From Novosphingobium sp. PhB57 (GTDB lineage: Bacteria > Pseudomonadota > Alphaproteobacteria > Sphingomonadales > Sphingomonadaceae), in contig NZ_SMBO01000002.1 of NCBI RefSeq assembly GCF_004342985.1, forward strand, positions 496,001 through 560,000: 64,000 bases of DNA, in the 5' to 3' direction. Position 1 is the stretch's first letter, and every line of letters begins with the position of its first letter. This document shows, one piece after another, positions 25,319 through 33,915 of the stretch. Below the pieces are notes generated by a model. The model ran no database searches. It saw nothing but the letters and a program-made list of their open reading frames with translations, and was not told the DNA's origin. The position numbers and the translations under genes were made by a program.

Positions 25319-26125
25319 TCAGTAGCCGAAAAAAGTCTGATAGGTCGTGCATTCGGCTGCGATGCGTTCCGCAAAAGCACGTTCGAGAGGGTGAAGCGTG
25401 CGCTCCTCCCACCGGCGGGAAGCAGCATTGATGGCGTTCCCGTGGCGTTCAGTTTCGAAACCGCGACCCAACTGTGTAAGATGGCGGCCAACTTCGCCTC
25501 CCCCGGGCCAACCGACAAACTCCGCCAATGATGCCCGATCCGCGTCCGATCTTATGAAATCTTCATACCGTACCACGCGCCACCGAGTCCCTCTGCTACT
25601 GAGGAATTCACACAATTCGACGATCTCTTGCGCTTCGCGCAGGCAATAGGAAAGCACCCACGTATCATCAAAGCGGTGAAGGTTGTCCTGAATGCGATGC
25701 TTTTCCATGAAGCTTGCAGCAATGTCCCGCATATCGCGAACAGTCACGACTACGCAGGGGGGGGCAAAATACTCAAGCACAGGGCGATGTTCAGCCGCAA
25801 GGACTTCCTTCAATGCCCATCGGCGGCCAGCAAGGCGCGGAGCAAGCAAGCGGCGGAAGCGGCCCCGCCAAGTGGTGTCAGCGAAACCCCATTCCGCGTC
25901 GGTAGCGCCAAGGCCGAGATTCTCCAGTTGAGTACGCAGCATCGTCGGGTTCTTGAGCGCGAAAAGGAAGGGTTCGATGAGTACAATCTGCTCGGGCGGC
26001 AGGGTCAGCCAGTTGGCAATCATGGTGCTGCCGGTACGGCCCATCGACGCGATATAGAAATCCGGCCGAGGCAGGTCACTACCCAGATCGTCACCGGTTA
26101 CGGCGTTCAATTCAGCGATGTGCAT
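25319..26125 (-). CDS. Sulfotransferase-family protein of the capsule locus
   Basis: 268 residues from the ATG at 26125. The phosphosulfate-binding loop is seen as ASMGRTGSTMIANWL (residues 27-41). The 3'-phosphate-binding segment is TVRDMRDIAASFMEKHR, with Arg and Ser in place. The C-terminal RRWEER...L is also typical. The likely reaction is transfer of sulfate from PAPS to a polysaccharide or lipid hydroxyl. The start overlaps the end of the glycosyltransferase gene by 14 bases, so it is the last gene of the capsule operon. Sulfotransferase-fold proteins also occur in other roles, so the sulfate donor is inferred. Confidence 0.8.
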   Translation of the reverse strand: MHIAELNAVTGDDLGSDLPRPDFYIASMGRTGSTMIANWLTLPPEQIVLIEPFLFALKNPTMLRTQLENLGLGATDAEWGFADTTWRGRFRRLLAPRLAGRRWALKEVLAAEHRPVLEYFAPPCVVVTVRDMRDIAASFMEKHRIQDNLHRFDDTWVLSYCLREAQEIVELCEFLSSRGTRWRVVRYEDFIRSDADRASLAEFVGWPGGGEVGRHLTQLGRGFETERHGNAINAASRRWEERTLHPLERAFAERIAAECTTYQTFFGY

Positions 26126-27248
26126 CGACGGCCTGCTGCATCCATTCAAGGTCGCGCGGAATAACCAGCGCCTGCGCGGATTGTGCACGGACGCGCGAAG
26201 CTGCAGCGCGGCTGCGCGCCAGAAAGACCTCAGGCTGATCGATCATGCAGGCAATTTCATCGGCCATACTTGCCACATCTTCGGGAGCGGCCAGACCAGC
26301 GCACGTGCCGTCGACAAATTCCGGGATAGCATGAATGCGGTTGGTGACGGGTACAAGCCCAGACGACATCGCTTCGTCGCGTGAAACCCCTTGCGTGTCG
26401 AGCCGAGAGGGAGCCAGAAAGACACCGTGCGTGGCATGTTCCAACGGGATATCCTGCTGCCGCAGAAAGCCACGCCTAATAGTAACATTAGACAAGTGCT
26501 GCAAAGGAGCAAAAGTTTCATCAAACAGCGGGCCATCGCCCACGAAAGTGAAACGCATCTCGGTAAATCGAGAGTGCCGCTGCAGTACAAGTACGACCTT
26601 CACCGCCAAGTCGTTTGCATAAGCCCAGGAATCGTGCGGGCGGATCGAAAGAATGCGCAAAGCATCTTCCGGCATCTTGCGCTTTGCGGGAAACAGGATG
26701 GTGTCTATTGGATTTGAGATTACTTTTGTTCGATCGCCTCTCATCCCCGCCCCGACATCTTCGGCGAAAAGTGCTGCCGCACTCTGGGAAGGGAATGCGA
26801 AGCGCAGTCCAGAAGGCCAGGGGGAAAGGGCAGCCTGCCAGAACACAGTACGTTTTCTGGTCAGTTCCAGCGCGTGCTCGCGTTCGACCTCTTCTGTAAG
26901 CAGCAGCGCCTTGGCGCGCAGGATGCTGGGGATTTCCGATCCATGCAGCCATGCGCAAACTGGCAAACGGCCGTTCAATGACGCGATCGCCGGCCATTGC
27001 ATTTCGTCGAGACCATGAACGGCTACGACATCAGGGGCAAACCCGAATACCGCAGAGTCGAAATCGACAGGGCGTACGGTAAGGCATTCAACGCCTTCGA
27101 AGACATGCACAGATGCGGCCGCGCCCAACCGCACGACCCTCACATCATGGCCCGCTGCCTTGTAGGCCAGCACGCGGCGATGAACGAACGGATATTTATA
27201 GAGATCGTCGTCCGCAGGATAGGACCGGGTCAATAGGGCAATGCGCAA
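26112..27248 (-). CDS. GT4-like glycosyltransferase of the capsule locus
   Basis: About 378 residues. The start is taken as TTG at 27248, which follows AGAGG at good spacing and gives the usual RIALLTRSYPADDD N-terminus. A TTG at 27278 would add ten residues and overlap the previous gene. GT-B features are VAVHGLDEMQWPA and CAWLHGSE in the acceptor half, and FVGDGPLFDE, FLAPSRLDTQGVSRDEAMSSGLVPV in the donor half. The usual E-x7-E is present as D-x8-E-like (TQGVSRDEA). The sugar and acceptor are unknown. It is embedded between the TPR-acyltransferase and sulfotransferase genes in one operon. Confidence 0.84.
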   Translation of the reverse strand: MRIALLTRSYPADDDLYKYPFVHRRVLAYKAAGHDVRVVRLGAAASVHVFEGVECLTVRPVDFDSAVFGFAPDVVAVHGLDEMQWPAIASLNGRLPVCAWLHGSEIPSILRAKALLLTEEVEREHALELTRKRTVFWQAALSPWPSGLRFAFPSQSAAALFAEDVGAGMRGDRTKVISNPIDTILFPAKRKMPEDALRILSIRPHDSWAYANDLAVKVVLVLQRHSRFTEMRFTFVGDGPLFDETFAPLQHLSNVTIRRGFLRQQDIPLEHATHGVFLAPSRLDTQGVSRDEAMSSGLVPVTNRIHAIPEFVDGTCAGLAAPEDVASMADEIACMIDQPEVFLARSRAAASRVRAQSAQALVIPRDLEWMQQAVDAHR

Positions 27249-27259
27249 AGGTCTGGCCT

Positions 27260-29236
27260 CTATCGGATGTGGCGCCAAATGCCGCCAGCAATGCGTAGGT
27301 TCTCAGGCTTGGTCGCAAGGAAGGCACGCAGGCAGCGGAGATAAGCGCTACGCCAGCGCTGCGCGTAATCATCCGCAGTCTCGCCATCATCAGGCATCGG
27401 GAGATGCTCCAGAACAAAGCCGAGACGGTTGTCGTCCCGCCAAACCGGCGCGACGAACGCGGAAGAGGAGCCCATCCGGTGCGCAGTACGCGCTGCAAAT
27501 TCCGAAAAGGTGATGTCCCATCCTTCAAACGTAATACGCGGCGCAGCAAGATTGATGGCGCCATCAGCCGCGATAACCACGATGTAGTCCTGGCGAAGGG
27601 ATTGCATAAATGCTCGGGCGACTTGGGTGTCTGTCTGATCGCTAGTAGAGATCAGGTTCTCCGTATAAGCGGTACGAGCGACACTGGGCGTCGATGCAAC
27701 CCACCGCGATCGGGCGCCAATGAGTTCCAGAGCCAGCGGTCCGAAGTACATGGCGCCGACATGGGCGGAGGCGAAGACCACGCCCTTGCCTGGAGCACGG
27801 GCACGCGCTTCGATAATGAATGCTTCGACGTGCTCAAGCTCTTCCGAGAGGTGCTGCATCGCCTCATCGACTTGGTCGTCCCGACATTCCAGCCAGTCGA
27901 GTAGGTAGAGGTCGGCCAGATGCCCCCATTTCGCGCGACGGTCGAATTCAGCCCTATCATGCGGGCAATCGGGGGACCGCAAGCCCCAGGCCCAGTTCAA
28001 ACGCGCTTCGGGAATGTGCACATCATCCACTCTGTTCCACAAGGCTGCGAGGCCGGCATCGAAGGATGCAGGCAAGGTAGCAGAGCGCTGCGCTACCCAG
28101 GCATCGAACAGATCGCCCGCTTCTTCAACGCGGCCAGCCTGTGCCATGGCCCCGGCGACATACCGGTGCCACCGCCCGCTGCTTTGAGGACTGTTGCGCA
28201 TTACAGCTTCGAACTGTTCGGCTGCGGCCATGTAGTCGCCAAGCTGCTTGAGCGCACGTGCATAGAGCGCGCGAAGTTCGGCCATGGCGGGCTGCATCGC
28301 TACGGCCTGCTCCAGATAAGGCAGAGCACGACGGGTATTGCCATTGCGCAACAGAACCTGGCCCAGCAAGGATACCATCCTGAGGTTTTCGGGCTGCTGC
28401 CTGACGCCGACCTCAAGGTGTGCGATGGCCTTGCCGAAACGTTGGTCGCCTTGCTGCCCTTCGTACCAGGCCTGTGCCAGATGGCTACGGAGCACCGGCC
28501 CATCAATGCCAAGCAGGACAAAGGCTTCTCCTGCCGCTATCGCCGCGTCATAGTGGCGTGCTCGGAACAGGGCCTGTACGATGTTTCCAGCAAGCAATGG
28601 ACTCTCGATCCGAGACGTATCGAGGCGCGTTGCCAGTGTCGCAGCGCCATCGTAATCGCGCTCGCGCAGAAGCGAAAGGAGCATGACGTTGACCAAGCGT
28701 TCATCGCCTGGCACGTGTTCCATCGCGCGCGTGATAGCGCCAGCTTCTTTCTGTCGACCGGCGGAAAGGCGATATTGTATCTGAGAAGTGCGCAGGGAGA
28801 TATCGTCTTCGCACTCCACCAGAAGGTCGTCGATCAACGCGATCGCCTCGTCCCAGCGCGACACGCGGGCCAGCAACCCAGCCCTCTGTTGGCGTTCGGC
28901 CCGAGCAGGGGGCAAAGCAAGGGCGATCGTGGCAAGGACGTCGGCAGCTTCTTCGAGGCACTGGTTTTGGATCAACGGCGTAACCAGAAGGCGTCGCAAG
29001 TCCGCTGATTGCCCTGCAGCGCGAACCATGTCGGTGTTGATGCTGGACACGGTAGCTTCACCCAGCCTTATGCGGGCCAGCGTTAACAACACGAAAGTCT
29101 CGGGACCCGGGCCCACATCCGGCATAGACAGCGATGCCGCAAGATCGAGCCCTTCCCTCCACCTGCCTTTGCGAATGGCATTCGCTGCCTGCGCAAACCT
29201 TTGCGCGGCCTCATTCGGTAATAGGGCAATGTCCAT
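27260..29236 (-). CDS. TPR protein fused to an LPLAT-like acyltransferase domain
   Basis: 658 residues. Residues about 1-430 are tandem TPR-like helical pairs (for example LGQVLLRNGNTRRALPYLEQ and LYARALKQLGDYMAAAEQFE). From about 470 to the end the sequence resembles the lysophospholipid/lipid A acyltransferase fold: GVVFASAHVGAMYFGPLALE in the position of the catalytic His motif, VVIAADGAIN, and AFVAPVWRDDNRLGFVLE. The canonical His-x4-Asp/Glu is altered (H-V-G-A-M-Y), so activity is uncertain. The ATG at 29236 overlaps the stop of the upstream gene (ATGA). Possible role: acylating or tethering the capsule lipid anchor, an inference. Confidence 0.75.
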   Translation of the reverse strand: MDIALLPNEAAQRFAQAANAIRKGRWREGLDLAASLSMPDVGPGPETFVLLTLARIRLGEATVSSINTDMVRAAGQSADLRRLLVTPLIQNQCLEEAADVLATIALALPPARAERQQRAGLLARVSRWDEAIALIDDLLVECEDDISLRTSQIQYRLSAGRQKEAGAITRAMEHVPGDERLVNVMLLSLLRERDYDGAATLATRLDTSRIESPLLAGNIVQALFRARHYDAAIAAGEAFVLLGIDGPVLRSHLAQAWYEGQQGDQRFGKAIAHLEVGVRQQPENLRMVSLLGQVLLRNGNTRRALPYLEQAVAMQPAMAELRALYARALKQLGDYMAAAEQFEAVMRNSPQSSGRWHRYVAGAMAQAGRVEEAGDLFDAWVAQRSATLPASFDAGLAALWNRVDDVHIPEARLNWAWGLRSPDCPHDRAEFDRRAKWGHLADLYLLDWLECRDDQVDEAMQHLSEELEHVEAFIIEARARAPGKGVVFASAHVGAMYFGPLALELIGARSRWVASTPSVARTAYTENLISTSDQTDTQVARAFMQSLRQDYIVVIAADGAINLAAPRITFEGWDITFSEFAARTAHRMGSSSAFVAPVWRDDNRLGFVLEHLPMPDDGETADDYAQRWRSAYLRCLRAFLATKPENLRIAGGIWRHIR

Positions 29237-31083
29237 CAGCCAGCGGCCTTGCAAGCCACACGCAGGAAAGTTTCGAGCATTCCGGAAACAGCGAAGTTCT
29301 TCTCTAGAAAATAGCGTGATGCCGGTTCAAAAATCGCTGGATCTTGTGCCCGCCCGCGCAAAGCCGCAACCTTCTCGCACGCCTCTTCGAGATCGGTTTT
29401 GTTGGCAGAGCCCAGAAGATGGCCGGTGACGCCTTCGATGAAGCACTCCGAGGCACCCCCGGCAGGGGTAGAGACGACTGGCACGCCCAGATACTGCGCC
29501 TCGATCAGAACGTTGGGCAGGCCTTCGAAGCTGGACATGAGGACGAGCACATCCATCCGCTTCATCCAGTAGCCAACGGCCACAGACCTCCCGACAAAAT
29601 GGATGCGGTCCGCAACGCCCAGCCCGCGAGCCAGATCCACCGCTTCATCAAGCAAGCGGCCACCACCCACGAGCAAGAACCGCGCATCAGGATATCTGCG
29701 GATGTAGCGGGCGGCAAAACGGATCCAGGTCAGCGGGCGTTTGTCTGTGTCGAAGCGAAACACGCCACCGATAGTATGGGTCGCATCCGCCGTCTTTTCT
29801 GCGAAGTCCTGCCATTCGGTCTCAAGATCGGGCGTGCCTGTCGTGTCCATACGTGGCACGCCGTTATAGACGATCTCGAAGCGTTCGAGAGGCTGATCCA
29901 ACCAGTGTGCATAAGCGGCAGCCGCCGCTTTGCTGTTGCTCACGAATTCAACGCCGGGAATTTCCGCCAGCGCACGGTACATAGTTTCGTATTCCGGCTG
30001 GAACATGTGCTTGCGCACTACCGGTGGCAGGCCGCGAATGACCAGTTGTATCCGGGGGATACCCGCCACGACCGCCGCCAATCCGGCAAACAGGCATGCT
30101 CCATCCTGCCAAATGGAAACCACATCCGTGTCGCGTTGACGAAAATGAGGCACCAGACGGCGAAGGCCGTAGGCTACCTTTGCCGGAAGATAATCCAGCA
30201 GCAGGGCAAGGTCGGCATCGTCGATTGCGAGATCGGCCGCTGCCGTAGGGTCCATCTGATCAATCTGCGACAGTTTGACGCCTGCGGCGACAAGATCGGG
30301 CAAATAGAAATCGTGCTGACGTTCGGGGCCATGAGAGCGGACGATAACTTCGACCTGCGCGTCGATAGGTATTCCGCCGACATGTCCATCGCGGCAGCGC
30401 GCCAGTTCCAGTTCCGCCGCCGTACGCGAAAGCTGCCGTTCGGCGCCGCCCGGACCAAGGCTGCCGGTTATGAGTGCAAGCCGGCCCATGCGATCTTTCG
30501 GCAATGCGCGCACTGAACGGTCGCGATAGCTGATGATGGCATGCTTCATAGCCAAGATCCGGCAATCTTCATCGATGCCAAGTTCGCGCCCTTCATGACG
30601 CGAAATCAAATCGATCATCCGGAAAACCCGTGCAGCAAATGCGTTTTGTGCAAGGTTTCGAGCGGGAACCGGAGCTTCCCGCAGGACTTTAGCCGCACGC
30701 ATCAGAAGCCCACGACCATTAAGGCGACGCGCATACGTAAAGAACAGCTTGCGCTCGCTTGGGTGATGGCTCATCAGCCGCTCGAACAATTCATCGGCAA
30801 GTTTGTAGGGCGGCATCTTTGCCAACGTTTCCGCCCACCCGATTGCCAGTTCGACGGGGGCGTCAGCGGGCAGGAATGTCAGATCAAGCCAACGTTCCGC
30901 CTCGTCAAACGCTCGCCGTGCCAAGGCATCTTTTGCGAGCACGAGCCTATCCGCTGTCGGCATAGGACCGACCAGCATTTCCATTTCGTGGTTGGAAGCG
31001 GGAGCGACATCCTCGCTCGGGACTTCAAGCACAAAGGGGTCGGCGAGGCTCTGGTCTGCCTCGACCGTATCCTTGTAGTTCAT
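29236..31083 (-). CDS. Large GT4-family glycosyltransferase with N-terminal helical extension
   Basis: 615 residues from the ATG at 31083, preceded by AAGGAAG; an upstream TTG overlapping the previous gene is less likely. Residues about 40-170 are TPR-like helices (LAKDALARRAFDEAERWLDL). The GT4 catalytic part follows, with ITGSLGPGGAERQLS as the acceptor-side glycine loop, FVSNSKAAAAAYAHWL, ARFLLVGGGRLLDEAV, and the E-x7-E in FEGLPNVLIEAQYLGVPVV. It is co-translated with the downstream TPR-acyltransferase. It probably adds a capsule sugar while the helical part docks to partner proteins (inference). Confidence 0.88.
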   Translation of the reverse strand: MNYKDTVEADQSLADPFVLEVPSEDVAPASNHEMEMLVGPMPTADRLVLAKDALARRAFDEAERWLDLTFLPADAPVELAIGWAETLAKMPPYKLADELFERLMSHHPSERKLFFTYARRLNGRGLLMRAAKVLREAPVPARNLAQNAFAARVFRMIDLISRHEGRELGIDEDCRILAMKHAIISYRDRSVRALPKDRMGRLALITGSLGPGGAERQLSRTAAELELARCRDGHVGGIPIDAQVEVIVRSHGPERQHDFYLPDLVAAGVKLSQIDQMDPTAAADLAIDDADLALLLDYLPAKVAYGLRRLVPHFRQRDTDVVSIWQDGACLFAGLAAVVAGIPRIQLVIRGLPPVVRKHMFQPEYETMYRALAEIPGVEFVSNSKAAAAAYAHWLDQPLERFEIVYNGVPRMDTTGTPDLETEWQDFAEKTADATHTIGGVFRFDTDKRPLTWIRFAARYIRRYPDARFLLVGGGRLLDEAVDLARGLGVADRIHFVGRSVAVGYWMKRMDVLVLMSSFEGLPNVLIEAQYLGVPVVSTPAGGASECFIEGVTGHLLGSANKTDLEEACEKVAALRGRAQDPAIFEPASRYFLEKNFAVSGMLETFLRVACKAAG

Positions 31084-31118
31084 CGGCACTTCCTTCAAGG
31101 GATTGCTGGTGTGGTCCG

Positions 31119-33632
31119 TCAAGTCGCCAAGGACGGCGAACTGGCTTGGCGCCGCGCTGCACGCGCCGCCTGCCTCCCTGCAAGGACGTTACAGCGTTCG
31201 ATATTGGCGGCAGTGCTGGGAATGCCGGGAGAGACCTGATCGAGACGCTGCCATTTCGCGACCGCTTCATCGAAGGCTTCAGCGCGCATGGCTTCAAGCG
31301 CCGCACGGCGCAGAACCGACGGCTGATCGGGGTTAATCAGCAGCATGAGCTTCACGATCTCGTGAGGCGGCTCAGATTCACCACCTTCGGCGTCAATTTC
31401 GCGCAGACGGGTGCGTAGGCGGCTCATAATCCGCAGCGCTTCTGTATCAATCACATCAAGCCGGTCGGAATATCGCCGCAAAAGCTGCCAGACATCAACG
31501 GCATTTGCATAATGACCTGACCCAAGCAGATTGCGGATATGCCTGACACCCACGGTCGGAGCTTTTTTCAGGAAACGGGTCAGTCGAACCGAATACCGCT
31601 CAATGTCGGCTTCGCGTTCTTCGGAAAGCGCACCGTAAGTCCCCAAGGCCAGAGCGAACTCTCCTGCCAGTCCGGCCATATGCGCCAGATCGGCGCGCAG
31701 GCTTAGATCATCAGGGTAGAGCGCCACGGCGCGTTTCAATACCGACAATGCCTCCGCATGGCGATCCAGCGCGCCAAGTGCGCGGGCATAGAGCAGTACG
31801 GTAGCTTGCTGCTCAAAAACTGCTTCGCCTGCATCGCGACATACTGCGACGACGCCCGCGTCATCGGATGCATCCCGCGCCTTCTCCCTGAGACTATTGG
31901 TAGCCATGCGCTTCACGCGAACGGCCTTGCGCAAGTCCGGCGTTACTGCGAGCGACGCCCTGGCAAGACCGAAGGCCTCGCCCAGCAGTTCCTGCTGCAG
32001 CAACAGTTCGGATCGTTCGCTCCATTCAGACGCGAGCAAACGCAGCGCCTTCACCGTCTTGTCGCTGAGATTGGGCATCGCCATGATGACTGGGGCGATA
32101 TTTGCCAGCGCCATTTCCATCCCGTTGTGGACAGCCTCGTCAAGCAAAGCGGGAACCGAACCACTGTCAATCCGCGCCAAGGTCGCCAAGGCCCGAGTGA
32201 GGGCTTGTGCATCACGGTTGGCAATTGCCCATTCCGACACCGCACGGCCCAGCCCCGGAGTCTGGCGGCTGTCGAGGATGTCCAACATCTCCTCCAGCCA
32301 GCCTGCTGCCTGATCAGTGTTACCTAAAGTCCCATATTGATCGAGCACCCACACGCCTGCGGCATGGTTAGCGGGATCGAGGCGAAAGGCCAGCTTGCGG
32401 TAACGCAGGGCCTCTTCCATTCGCCCAAGCCTATCAGCCGCGAGACCAGCGATATGATAAATATGTTCATTTTCGTATTCGTTGGTCAGTAACTGGTATG
32501 CAAGGTTTAGCGCCCCTTCCCAATTTCCGGTTTCGAGCAGAGCTTTCGCAAGAGCCTGGCGAATTTCGGGGGTCATTTCAGGAGAGTCGACGTGCCGGAA
32601 CAGGGTATTGGCTGCTCCTTGATGGTCACCGATTTGCGAAAGCACCATGCCGTGCAACAATTGCAAAGCGACGCTGTCACCATGCTTCTTCAAGGCGGCG
32701 AATAATTGGCGCGACGCTAAAAAGAAGTCATCATATTCGAAGGCTGCAGCGATATTCTCTGCAAGAAGCGTGGCTTCCGATGCACCATCGTCAGTGGCAT
32801 CGAGATCGCCTTCTGCAATACGCGGAAGCACATGGTGCTGTTGGACCCAGCCATACCACTTATCGCTGAAAGGGTTGGTGAAATGCGTCAAGTCGAGGCC
32901 ATCACGCTCCATGGCGCGTTCTTGTCCAAATTCGCGCATCAGTTCGGTGGGGTCGAACAGCGCCGTGTCTAGATGCTGCGCAGCCTTCTTAACCCAGCGG
33001 ATGAGCTGGTTTCGAGCCGGCACGATGTTACCATCGGGCAGCACTCCATTGACATGGGTTACAAAGAGCAGGCGATCTTTGCCAACGACATCTACCAGTC
33101 TCGCCATGTCGGCCAGTATTTCATCGTAGCCTTGCTGCGTCACCGAAAGGCGTTCGAGAAGGCTGCGATCGTTTTCGGACAGATGACTCACTGCACGATC
33201 GCGGCTCAGGAAAACGCGCAGAGCCTCGCGATCTGCCCCACCTGCAAGGCTCCAGAACTTACGCGCGCGGGCCGCCGATGCGAAAATATCGCCAAAATGC
33301 CGCATTAGGTAGTTCGCCTGAACCGCCACGCCATCGATGCGATAAGCCTTGGCAGAACTGATTTCCACAATGGTTAGGTCTGCCAAAACGGTTTCTGCAG
33401 CAGTGGCGCTACGCGGTCCACCTGGCCTGAACAGGATCGGCTCGACTTCTTGAGGAAACGTGCGCTCACCAAGTCGATAGCTAAGCTGCTGTACGGCTTC
33501 TTCACTGGTATGGGTAAAACCATAGATCCGCTGCAGGTCCAAACGAATGGGATAGCGTGCTGCACCACGTTTCAAAGGCGTGTTGATGCGGCAGGTACCA
33601 ATCGGAGTAATGGAAATTTTACTTGAGGTCAT
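31119..33632 (-). CDS. SGNH/GSCFA-like domain plus long TPR array, capsule locus
   Basis: 837 residues from the ATG at 33632; eight upstream codons begin with TTG and were rejected. The N-terminal 270 residues start ISITPIGTCRINTPLKRG. They include VEISSAKAYRIDGV and end with DGLDLTHFTNPFSDKWYGW, an arrangement like GSCFA/SGNH-type proteins with a Gly-x-Cys start and a late Asp-x-x-His. Residues about 300-830 are TPR-like repeats (LHGMVLSQIGDHQGAANTLF, LARALGALDRHAEAL-type units). Some SGNH-domain capsule proteins modify polysaccharides by acyl transfer. No signal peptide is present, so it is probably cytosolic. The function is inferred from fold resemblance only. Confidence 0.65.
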   Translation of the reverse strand: MTSSKISITPIGTCRINTPLKRGAARYPIRLDLQRIYGFTHTSEEAVQQLSYRLGERTFPQEVEPILFRPGGPRSATAAETVLADLTIVEISSAKAYRIDGVAVQANYLMRHFGDIFASAARARKFWSLAGGADREALRVFLSRDRAVSHLSENDRSLLERLSVTQQGYDEILADMARLVDVVGKDRLLFVTHVNGVLPDGNIVPARNQLIRWVKKAAQHLDTALFDPTELMREFGQERAMERDGLDLTHFTNPFSDKWYGWVQQHHVLPRIAEGDLDATDDGASEATLLAENIAAAFEYDDFFLASRQLFAALKKHGDSVALQLLHGMVLSQIGDHQGAANTLFRHVDSPEMTPEIRQALAKALLETGNWEGALNLAYQLLTNEYENEHIYHIAGLAADRLGRMEEALRYRKLAFRLDPANHAAGVWVLDQYGTLGNTDQAAGWLEEMLDILDSRQTPGLGRAVSEWAIANRDAQALTRALATLARIDSGSVPALLDEAVHNGMEMALANIAPVIMAMPNLSDKTVKALRLLASEWSERSELLLQQELLGEAFGLARASLAVTPDLRKAVRVKRMATNSLREKARDASDDAGVVAVCRDAGEAVFEQQATVLLYARALGALDRHAEALSVLKRAVALYPDDLSLRADLAHMAGLAGEFALALGTYGALSEEREADIERYSVRLTRFLKKAPTVGVRHIRNLLGSGHYANAVDVWQLLRRYSDRLDVIDTEALRIMSRLRTRLREIDAEGGESEPPHEIVKLMLLINPDQPSVLRRAALEAMRAEAFDEAVAKWQRLDQVSPGIPSTAANIERCNVLAGRQAARAARRQASSPSLAT

Positions 33633-33915
33633 AGTTTCGCAGTTGAATATATTCAAATCAAAATCAGATTACCGTGGCATTTCCTTGCAGGAAATGCGGA
33701 GGAAATATCACGAGGCCCACCAACAAAGGGTTTGGATGTAGGACATGGCGCCACGCAAGCGCCATCGTTCTTATCCGTTACTACTTTGTTTAGCTTCTCT
33801 AGCGAGAGCTAATAGGGTCATCGCGTCGATCGTCAAGGAATTTCACTGCCAACTAGGCCTTCGCTCGAATACCTTGCCTCATAAGCGGAACTGGCACCCA
33901 GGGGGACTTGAAGGG

